Of a stretch of 64,000 bases of DNA, positions 27,331-34,793 are shown one piece after another. The notes beneath the pieces were generated by a model, which worked only from the letters and a program-made list of their open reading frames with translations, was not told the origin of the DNA and did not search any database. Position numbers and translations under genes: made by a program. Positions within the stretch are counted from its first letter, which is position 1. Each line of letters opens with the position of its first letter. This DNA is from Lichenifustis flavocetrariae. GTDB lineage: Bacteria > Pseudomonadota > Alphaproteobacteria > Rhizobiales > Beijerinckiaceae. The stretch is from NCBI RefSeq assembly GCF_026130545.1, contig NZ_JAMOIM010000010.1:151363-215362 (forward strand). Direction: 5' to 3'.

Positions 27331-28533
27331 TTAGCCCTTCGCGGCCTTGACGGCCGCGACCACCTTCTGCGCCGCATCGTCGAGATCATCGGCCGGGATC
27401 ACGTTGAGCCCCGAATCGCGAATGATCTTCTTGCCCAGTTCCACGTTCGTCCCCTCAAGCCGCACCACGAGCGGCACCTGCAGGCCGACATCTTTCACGG
27501 CCGCGATCACGCCTTCGGCGATGACGTCGCAGCGCATGATGCCGCCGAAGATGTTGACCAGGATGCCCTTCACGTTCGGGTCGGCCGTGATGATCTTGAA
27601 GGCGGCCGTGACTTTCTCCTTCGTGGCGCCGCCGCCGACGTCCAAGAAATTCGCCGGCGCTTCGCCGTAGAGCTTGATGATGTCCATCGTGGCCATGGCG
27701 AGACCGGCACCGTTCACCATGCAGCCGATCGTGCCATCGAGCGTGATGTAGTTGAGGTCGTATTTGGACGCCTCGATCTCCTTCGCGTCCTCTTCCGTCT
27801 CGTCGCGCAGCTCAGCGATGTCGGGATGGCGGAACAGCGCGTTGTTGTCGAAGGACACTTTGGCGTCGAGGCAACGCAGCTCGCCCGACTTGGTGACGAT
27901 CAGCGGGTTGATCTCCAGCATTTCCATGTCGGTCGACACGAAGGCCGTGAAGAGCTGGCCGAGCAGCTTCGCGGCGCTTTTCGCGAGATCGCCCTGAAGA
28001 TCGAGGGCCTCGGCCAGCGCCCGCCCATGATGCGGCATGATGCCGGTCGCCGGGTCGACCGAGATCGTGTGGAGCTTTTCAGGCGTCTTATGCGCCACCT
28101 CTTCGATGTCCATGCCGCCTTCGGTCGAGGCCACGAAGGAAACGCGCGAGGTGGTGCGGTCGACGAGCGCCGAGAGGTAGAGCTCGCGCGAAATATCGGA
28201 GCCATCCTCGATATAGAGGCGGTTGACCTGCTTGCCGGCGGGACCGGTCTGGATCGTGACAAGCGTCGAGCCGAGCATCTGCTCAGCGAATTCCTTGACC
28301 TCATCGACCGATTTCGCGAGCCGGACGCCGCCCTTGTCGCCGGCCTTGGCCTCCTTGAACTTGCCCTTGCCACGCCCCCCGGCATGGATCTGGCTCTTCA
28401 CCACCCAAAGCGGACCGGGAAGCTGGCGGGCGGCCGCCTCGGCCTCCTCGGCCTTGACCACCGGCACGCCCTTGGAGACGGGCACGCCGAATGATTTGAG
28501 AACGGCCTTGGCCTGGTATTCGTGGATGTTCAT
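27331..28533 (-). CDS. sucC: Succinyl-CoA synthetase beta subunit
   Basis: 400 residues. ATP-grasp N-terminal part [20 protein letters not shown], with the nucleotide loop [20 protein letters not shown]; Mg ligands in [20 protein letters not shown]. The C-terminal domain contains the power-helix loop [20 protein letters not shown] and [20 protein letters not shown]. It binds the nucleotide and works with SucD. Length and order match Rhizobiales. It follows mdh across a 126-base gap holding another palindromic repeat. Confidence 0.97.
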   Translation of the reverse strand: MNIHEYQAKAVLKSFGVPVSKGVPVVKAEEAEAAARQLPGPLWVVKSQIHAGGRGKGKFKEAKAGDKGGVRLAKSVDEVKEFAEQMLGSTLVTIQTGPAGKQVNRLYIEDGSDISRELYLSALVDRTTSRVSFVASTEGGMDIEEVAHKTPEKLHTISVDPATGIMPHHGRALAEALDLQGDLAKSAAKLLGQLFTAFVSTDMEMLEINPLIVTKSGELRCLDAKVSFDNNALFRHPDIAELRDETEEDAKEIEASKYDLNYITLDGTIGCMVNGAGLAMATMDIIKLYGEAPANFLDVGGGATKEKVTAAFKIITADPNVKGILVNIFGGIMRCDVIAEGVIAAVKDVGLQVPLVVRLEGTNVELGKKIIRDSGLNVIPADDLDDAAQKVVAAVKAAKG

Positions 28534-28568
28534 GGACGAAACCCCGGTATGCCTTCAGCGAACGAATC

Positions 28569-28649
28569 CGTCATTGCGAGCGAGCGAAGCAATCCACGTC
28601 TGAGCCGCTCACTGGATTGCCACGGCGGCTCCGCCGCCTCGCAACGACG
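28569..28649. repeat. Long imperfect inverted repeat (CGTCATTGCGAG family) in the mdh-sucC gap
   Basis: The 81-base element begins CGTCATTGCGAGCGAGCGAA and ends CTCGCAACGACG, with inner arms AATCCA and TGGATT. This matches a widely dispersed alphaproteobacterial intergenic repeat. In RNA it would fold into a long hairpin separating mdh from sucC, perhaps affecting transcript stability. Its copy number in this genome is unknown. Confidence 0.75.
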
Positions 28650-28659
28650 ACGGTGTGGG

Positions 28660-29739
<1,080 letters not shown>

Positions 29740-29881
29740 TTAGGCAAGCGATGCGGAGCGGGCGTGGGAGAACAGCGAAATCTGCGGGGCTCCCGACCCA
29801 CGCGTTGCCCTGTGCCCCCGCAGGCCGTAGAAATGCGGGGGATCTCAGCCAGTCGTCTCATTCCAACCGCCAGGACCGTCG

Positions 29882-30154
29882 ATGCAGCCAGTACAAATCA
29901 AGATGGCCCGCGCAGCCCTCGGCCTTAGCGTGGACGATCTCGCCCGTGAGTCCGGAGTCCCCGGGCCGGCCATTACCGACCTGGAGGCTGGCAAAACCGG
30001 AAAAGGCGATGTCGTCAGCGCCTTGAATATCTATTTCGCCACGCATGGAATCGAATTGATCGACGACGACGGAGTGCGGGCAAGAACTGCCGCGGCGGGT
30101 GGCTTCATCCCGGTGGACCAACTGACCACCGCCAATGACGGCGGGGTGAGCTGA
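29882..30154 (+). CDS. Small helix-turn-helix (XRE-like) DNA-binding protein
   Basis: 90 residues. The core IKMARAALGLSVDDLARESG followed by VPGPAITDLEAGKTGKG is an XRE/Cro-type helix-turn-helix. The rest (IYFATHGIELIDDDGVRART) matches the common tail of small alphaproteobacterial HTH proteins that end with a strand pair. It is probably a local repressor. Its stop overlaps the start of the next gene (TGATG), so the two are probably expressed together. It diverges from mdh. No target could be assigned. Confidence 0.72.
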   Translation: MQPVQIKMARAALGLSVDDLARESGVPGPAITDLEAGKTGKGDVVSALNIYFATHGIELIDDDGVRARTAAAGGFIPVDQLTTANDGGVS

Positions 30155-30549
30155 TGCGCCGTTTCCAGTTCGCGGCCTTTCTGCTGACACTGAGCCTTGG
30201 TTCGGGAAGCGCCCTGGCGGCGGACGCCTCCTATCCATTCGTCGGCAGTTGGATCCGCGCCGATCGGTCCTGCACGGCCTCTCCGACGCGTGAGCGCGTC
30301 TACACGGCGCGCGACGTCATCTCCAATCGCAGCAAATGCACGATCCGCCGCGTTGCGTCCGGGTCGGGCGGCTATGAGCTGTTCGAGCGCTGCGACCGCC
30401 AGGGGGAGAAGCCCGCCAATATCAGCGAGGTCATTCGCATGACGGGTCCGGACAGCATGGTCCTCACGCGGCAGACGGCGCGTCTCAAACTCTCACGCAG
30501 CCTGCATTTCACCCGCTGCCCGGCGGGTGCGTCGAAGCCGGGACGCTAA
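30154..30549 (+). CDS. Small secreted protein of unknown function
   Basis: 131 residues with a clear Sec signal peptide (MRRFQFAAFLLTLSLGSGSA, cleavage near ALAADASYP). The mature part begins YPFVGSWIRADRSC and has four or so cysteines (near C54, C72, C92 and the end), probably disulfide-bonded in the periplasm. No known domain was recognised; the GSW pattern recalls small lipocalin-like periplasmic proteins but is too weak to name. It overlaps the HTH gene by one base pair pattern TGATG. Confidence 0.65.
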   Translation: MRRFQFAAFLLTLSLGSGSALAADASYPFVGSWIRADRSCTASPTRERVYTARDVISNRSKCTIRRVASGSGGYELFERCDRQGEKPANISEVIRMTGPDSMVLTRQTARLKLSRSLHFTRCPAGASKPGR

Positions 30550-30596
30550 GCGGGTCGCGGCCGGACCGATCCTTTCAATCCAGCCGCATGATCAGG

Positions 30597-31268
30597 TCAT
30601 TCGGCCGCGACGCCGAGTCCGACCGGGCAGCTCACACCTGTCCCCGAGAGGTTGCAATAGCCGTGCGGGACCCGATCGAGATATTGCTGGTGGTACTCCT
30701 CAGCGAAGAAGAAGGGCGGCGCCTCTTTGATCTCGGTTGTGATCGGGCCGAAGTCGCCCCCACGCGCCTTCAACGCTTCGCCATAAGCCACTTTCGAGCG
30801 CCGCGCGGCCTCCAATTGGGTCGGCGAGGTCGTGTAGATCGCTGAGCGATACTGGGTTCCGACATCGTTGCCCTGCCGCATGCCCTGCGTGGGATCGTGA
30901 TTTTCCCAGAAGGCCTTCAGCAGCGCCTCGTAGGAGATTTGTTTCGGGTCATAGGCCACGAGCACGACCTCCGTGTGCCCGGTCTGGCCGGAGCAGACCT
31001 CCTCGTAGGTCGCGTTGGGGGTTTCACCGCCCGCATAGCCGACCGCGGTGACGTGAATGCCGGGCCCGAGGCGCCAGAACATGCGCTCGGCACCCCAGAA
31101 GCACCCCATGCCGAAATAGGCGACCTCGATCCCGGGCGGATACGGCCCCTTCAGCGCATGACGGCCTCCGACCCGGCTCTCAGCCGCAGTCGGGAGGGGC
31201 TCCGGTCGCCCCGGGAGCGCTTGCCCTGCCGCCGGCACCGTGGCGGCCTTTCGAAGAAACGACAGCAT
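30597..31268 (-). CDS. msrA: Peptide methionine sulfoxide reductase A
   Basis: 223 residues from ATG at 31268 ([20 protein letters not shown]). The active-site motif is [17 protein letters not shown], with the catalytic Cys, and the conserved [20 protein letters not shown] and [12 protein letters not shown] follow. MsrA reduces the S-epimer of methionine sulfoxide in proteins. The C-terminal [13 protein letters not shown] supplies the resolving cysteines. The start lacks an obvious export signal, so it is probably cytoplasmic. It faces tRNA-Ser across about 190 bases. Confidence 0.95.
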   Translation of the reverse strand: MLSFLRKAATVPAAGQALPGRPEPLPTAAESRVGGRHALKGPYPPGIEVAYFGMGCFWGAERMFWRLGPGIHVTAVGYAGGETPNATYEEVCSGQTGHTEVVLVAYDPKQISYEALLKAFWENHDPTQGMRQGNDVGTQYRSAIYTTSPTQLEAARRSKVAYGEALKARGGDFGPITTEIKEAPPFFFAEEYHQQYLDRVPHGYCNLSGTGVSCPVGLGVAAE

Positions 31269-31456
31269 CGTGATGATCCTTGCGAAGGCAGGCAACCTGC
31301 CGCTCCCCTCATGTAGGTATTGCTTCGACGATGGTCAGACGGCGGCAGCGATTTTCTGCGCAACAACGTCATGGCAGGTTGCGCTTGTTCGCGGCCCGAC
31401 TATAGTGCGCGCCGATCCGCCCCCTTCCCGGCCCTTCGTGGCCGGCCGGGCCGGCC

Positions 31457-31546
31457 GGAGGGGTGGCCGAGTGGTTGAAGGCGCACGCCTGGAAAGTGTG
31501 TATGCGGGAAACCGTATCGCGGGTTCGAATCCCGCTCCCTCCGCCA
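31457..31546 (+). tRNA. tRNA-Ser (anticodon GGA)
   Basis: A 90-base cloverleaf with a long variable arm, typical of serine tRNA. The acceptor stem is GGAGGGG with TCCCTCC, the anticodon loop reads CTGGAAA (GGA), the T arm is GCGGG-TTCGAAT-CCCGC, and CCA is encoded. The T-arm end of such genes is a common integration site; accessory DNA begins just downstream. Confidence 0.97.
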
Positions 31547-32102
31547 TTTCGATCCTGATGTCGCTACAAACCTGAACTGATTCGGTTCCAAGTTAAGCCG
31601 CCCCGAGTCGCTTGTCGCGGGTTGGCGTGAGGCAAGTCCTCGACCGGTAATCATCTCATTCTGATGCTGTTCACGCCTTAGAGTTGTTGCTAGAAAAGTC
31701 ATCGTTTGTAGCCGCTCCAGTCGCCTTCGTGTGAATCAAGCTCTTGTTGTTAACCGCGTACGGTGGGACCGAGCGCATCCGGCGGTGAACTACGCTCCCG
31801 TTCCACCCGAGGTTGACATCGTTGCGCGCGTTGTTTCCCCGGGAGATCCCGACAACTCGGTTCCAAGCTAAGCCTGATTCCGAGGTGGTCGCTTCGGGCA
31901 GAGCCCGCGTGATCCCCCGCGCCCTCCTTGCAGGACCGCCTTCCGCCAGCACCGAAGCGATCGCGGTTCAAGGAGGCGACCGAGAAGGTGCAGCAGGAGA
32001 GGGAGGTGAACAGCGCACCTTGTCGAATCGGTCCGAATCCACCTTTGTCGAATGGGGGACGGCGAGCCGATTCGTCGCGGGCCCGAAGGAGAGGGAGCGG
32101 AC
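31547..32102. other. Non-coding stretch downstream of tRNA-Ser, probable edge of an accessory insertion
   Basis: No convincing gene lies between tRNA-Ser and the DUF3010-like gene. An 18-base sequence occurs twice. Base composition is less skewed here than in the flanking core genes. No copy of the tRNA 3' end could be found further right by eye, so an attachment site on the far side is not shown. Confidence 0.45.
31582..31874 (+). repeat. Pair of 18-base direct repeats
   Basis: TCGGTTCCAAGTTAAGCC at 31582-31599 recurs as TCGGTTCCAAGCTAAGCC at 31857-31874, with one mismatch and 258 bases between the copies. The copies flank nothing recognisable. They may be left over from a mobile element or repeated insertion next to the tRNA gene. 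Confidence 0.55.
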
Positions 32103-32519
32103 GTGCGTTGCTGCGGGGCGTCGATCAAGGGCAGTGACCTTTTCCTGGTCACGGTCACGAAAACCGAGGACGGGGCTCACGGTTTCGAGAAGGACGCGTC
32201 GCGGAAGATGACGCTGAATGACGACGCGAACCAGGACTCCGTGCGCGCCTTTCACAACGCGCTGGGCGGCTTCTTCCGCAACAACAACATCGAGACCCTG
32301 TTCCTGCGGGGACGTTCGGGTTCGGGCCAATTCGCGGGCGGAAGCGTGACGTTCAAGATCGAGGGGCTCCTCCAGAGCCTTGACGGCTGCGCCGTACGGA
32401 TCCTCATGCCGCAGACCATCGCGGCGAAGGCAAAGAAGCACGCCTTCATGAAGTCGGCCGGGCTGTTCAAGAACCAGGAAGAGGCGTTCTTCGCCGCCTG
32501 CGCGGGTATGGCCGAGTAG
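32103..32519 (+). CDS. DUF3010-like protein, coupled to a protein kinase
   Basis: 138 residues from GTG at 32103, chosen because the family motif starts there (CCGASIKGSDLFLVTVTK) and a GGGAG-like binding site lies just upstream; the frame opens earlier. The central part (KMTLNDDANQDSVRAFHNAL) and GQFAGGSVTFKIEGLLQ (residues 75-91) match the DUF3010 pattern, in which a KGKFAGG..FK..A segment is conserved. DUF3010 has no established function. It stops two bases before the kinase gene start, so the two form a unit. It is the first gene after tRNA-Ser, which suggests transfer. Confidence 0.72.
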   Translation: MRCCGASIKGSDLFLVTVTKTEDGAHGFEKDASRKMTLNDDANQDSVRAFHNALGGFFRNNNIETLFLRGRSGSGQFAGGSVTFKIEGLLQSLDGCAVRILMPQTIAAKAKKHAFMKSAGLFKNQEEAFFAACAGMAE

Positions 32520-32521
32520 CC

Positions 32522-33613
32522 GTGGCTCCCGGGTTCACCTTCGGGCCAAATACGCCGGACGCCGTCCGGCTGACCGTGGAGCGTCTGGGCGACACCTATC
32601 TCATCGAGGAGGAGAACCGCGAAGGCGGGAATGGATTCGTGTTCATGGCACGCAACCGCGTCCTGGGCACTCAGGTCGTCATCAAGTTCTACAACTGGGA
32701 GGGCGATCACCGATATCACCTGGAGCCTCAGGTGCTCACAGGCTTCGCTTCGACGAACGTCCTCAAGGTGCTCGACGCCGGCGTGGTGGACCAGTCATGG
32801 TCCTACTACGTCTCCCCGTTTTGCGCTGAGAGGAGCTTGCAGAAACTCGACAGGCCCGTAGGGGTCCTCAAAGCGCACTCGATCGTGTCGGACATCCTGA
32901 CCGGACTCACGTACCTCCACGGATCGCACTACCTTCATCGTGACCTGAAGCCGGGCAACATCTACCTCCACGACGGGAGGGCCGTGATCGGCGATTTCGG
33001 CTCCCTTGTTCGTCTCCCCGACGGCCAGTCGGAGGTCCCTGCATCGCGGCATTCACTCCTGTTCCGACCGCCGGAGTCGGTCCAGTCCGACCGGTACGGC
33101 AAGCCCGGCGACATCTACCAAGTCGGCATGATCCTGTTCTTCCTGATGGGAGGCCACCTTCCGACCGAGGAGGCGGCGTGGCTGACGGCTAAGGAGCTGG
33201 GCGAGTACCAGGCGAAATCCTATCCCGACAATACGATCTTCGCCGATGATTGCATCAAGGGCAGGATCGCCCGGGGCAAGGTCCTGGACCTCACCACCGT
33301 CTGCCCCTGGACACCGAACATGTTCACCCGGGCGATAAGGAGGGCTTGCAGGCTGAATCCAGCCGATCGTTTCGTGACCGCTGCCGACTTCCTCGCGGAG
33401 CTTTCCACTGCCCGTTCGTCGCTCGCCGATTGGACGTCGGTGGACGGCATGGCCACGCTGAATGGTCGCTCCACGTCGTACCGCATTGGCGCAGAGGGCC
33501 CGCCCTATGCCGTGCAGAAACGGCGCCCGCCTGCTGACTGGCGCAACGACAATACGTGCATGGAGACGGCCGACATCAGAAAGCTCATGAGGGAGATTGA
33601 AGGCCGCAGCTGA
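32522..33613 (+). CDS. Ser/Thr protein kinase (Hanks type), partner of the DUF3010-like protein
   Basis: 363 residues from GTG at 32522, two bases after the upstream stop. All main kinase motifs are present: Gly-loop REGGNGFVFMA (33-43), catalytic Lys55 in VVIKFYNW, HRDLKPGNIYL (139-149), DFG (158-160), the P+1 segment LLFRPPES and the F-helix Asp in PGDIYQVGMILFFLMGG. About 70 extra residues follow, including RIGAEGPPYAVQKRRPP. There is no membrane segment, PASTA or sensory domain, so it is a free cytoplasmic kinase. With its small partner beside a tRNA gene it resembles accessory defence or stress modules, but that function is inferred. Confidence 0.88.
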   Translation: MAPGFTFGPNTPDAVRLTVERLGDTYLIEEENREGGNGFVFMARNRVLGTQVVIKFYNWEGDHRYHLEPQVLTGFASTNVLKVLDAGVVDQSWSYYVSPFCAERSLQKLDRPVGVLKAHSIVSDILTGLTYLHGSHYLHRDLKPGNIYLHDGRAVIGDFGSLVRLPDGQSEVPASRHSLLFRPPESVQSDRYGKPGDIYQVGMILFFLMGGHLPTEEAAWLTAKELGEYQAKSYPDNTIFADDCIKGRIARGKVLDLTTVCPWTPNMFTRAIRRACRLNPADRFVTAADFLAELSTARSSLADWTSVDGMATLNGRSTSYRIGAEGPPYAVQKRRPPADWRNDNTCMETADIRKLMREIEGRS

Positions 33614-33638
33614 GGCGGCGCCCGGCTCAATTTATCCA

Positions 33639-33672
33639 ATGAGGTAGCAGGGAGCGCTACCTGCTATCTCAT
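33639..33672. terminator. Hairpin after the kinase gene
   Basis: ATGAGGTAGCAGG (33639-33651) pairs with CCTGCTATCTCAT (33660-33672) with one mismatch across an eight-base loop. It lies 26 bases after the kinase stop. There is no run of T, so it is a hairpin of terminator type rather than a proven terminator. Confidence 0.55.
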
Positions 33673-33727
33673 CGGCCTTGGGTCTCAGCGCGAGGACCTA
33701 GCTCGCGCATGGGGTGCGGCCTTCGGA

Positions 33728-33967
33728 TCAATCGCCTTTCCACTTAGCCAGCTGCTTCCGCATCTCATCTCCCGGCAGGTCCATAAGGAAGCGATCAAAA
33801 CGCGCGGGGTCGGGCTCATGCCTGACGGCGTCGAGAATGATTTTCCAACTCTCAACCGCGTCCGGCTTTTCGGCCAGGACGATGCTGATCCCGTACTTCT
33901 GCGCCAATTCAAGAACCCGTTCGCCATCGCTGCCGGCCTCGAAGTTAGGCCGAGAGGTGGCGTACAT
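33728..33967 (-). CDS. Short protein, possibly the C-terminal remainder of a longer gene
   Basis: 79 residues, MYATSRPNFEAGSDGERVLE followed by LAQKYGISIVLAEKPD and ending LPGDEMRKQLAKWKGD. The composition is that of a real cytoplasmic protein with a Rossmann-like middle. The minus frame continues upstream of the ATG for only about ten codons before a stop. That point is also where the opposite-strand kinase fragment begins, so the present ATG may be fortuitous and the gene truncated. I do not recognise the family. Confidence 0.5.
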   Translation of the reverse strand: MYATSRPNFEAGSDGERVLELAQKYGISIVLAEKPDAVESWKIILDAVRHEPDPARFDRFLMDLPGDEMRKQLAKWKGD

Positions 33968-33972
33968 GACGT

Positions 33973-34764
33973 AACACGCCCGAGACGCTCGGCCTGTTCA
34001 AGATCTTCGCGGAACTGGTCGCGTTGAACCTCGATGCGCAGCGTCGGCTCAAGCTGAGCGAGGCCACCATCCTGGACGAGCGACAGGCGTCGGAGCTGCG
34101 GGAGCAGTTCATCGCGGTCCTGGGTCACGACCTGTGCAACCCGCTCGCCTCCGTGGATGCCGGAACCAGGGCCTTGGGCCGCATCGTCAAGGACGACAAG
34201 GCGGCAACCATCGTGACGTTGATCCAGGGCAGCGTCAGGCGGATGGCCGGCCTCATCGACAACGTGCTCGACTTCGCCAGGGGACGGCTCGGTGGCGGCC
34301 TTTCGCTCTCGCGGGAACGATGCGACCTGGAACCGATCCTGCGGCAGGTCGTCGACGAACTCCGGAGCAGCCAACCGGACCGTACGATCGAGACACATTT
34401 TCGGGGAATCGAAGCCGTCGATTGCGACGGGCGCCGCGTTGGACAGCTCGTCTCCAACCTGCTCGCGAATGCCCTGACCCATGGTGCCGACGATCGACCT
34501 GTCCGGATCGAAGCGATCGTCGATCGCGCCGCCTTCGAGCTTTCGGTCGCCAATGAAGGCAAGCCGATACCAGTCGAGGTACTGGAACGGATCTTCCAGC
34601 CCTTCGAACGCGGCGCGGTCCGCCCCGGTCAGCAGGGCCTGGGATTGGGCCTCTATATCGCGTCGGAGATCGCGCAATCCCACGGCGGGACGCTGGAAGC
34701 CTTGTCGTCGAGCGACGGGACGAGGTTCACATTCCGCATCCCGGCGGCGATCCGGCCGGGATAA
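33973..34764 (+). pseudogene. 5'-truncated sensor histidine kinase (GAF half missing)
   Basis: The sequence enters the frame abruptly at NTPETLGLFKIFAELVALNL, the end of a GAF domain as found in GAF-HisKA kinases, with an in-frame stop just before it. From there all kinase parts follow: H-box REQFIAVLGHDLCNPLASV, N-box VGQLVSNLLANALTHG, and GLGLGLYIASEIAQSHGG. A TTG at 34024 could start a shortened product with intact catalytic domains. The H-box carries Cys where most relatives have Arg (HDLRNPLAS). Whether the shortened kinase is made is unknown; it is called a fragment because the sensor is lost. Confidence 0.7.
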
Positions 34765-34793
34765 GCACGGGCGGTCTTTCAGGCCCGGCCGGG

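Noticed and set aside
33685..34683. A 332-codon minus-strand frame across the truncated kinase
   Set aside because: Antisense to catalytic kinase motifs; only the separate 79-residue frame has protein-like composition.
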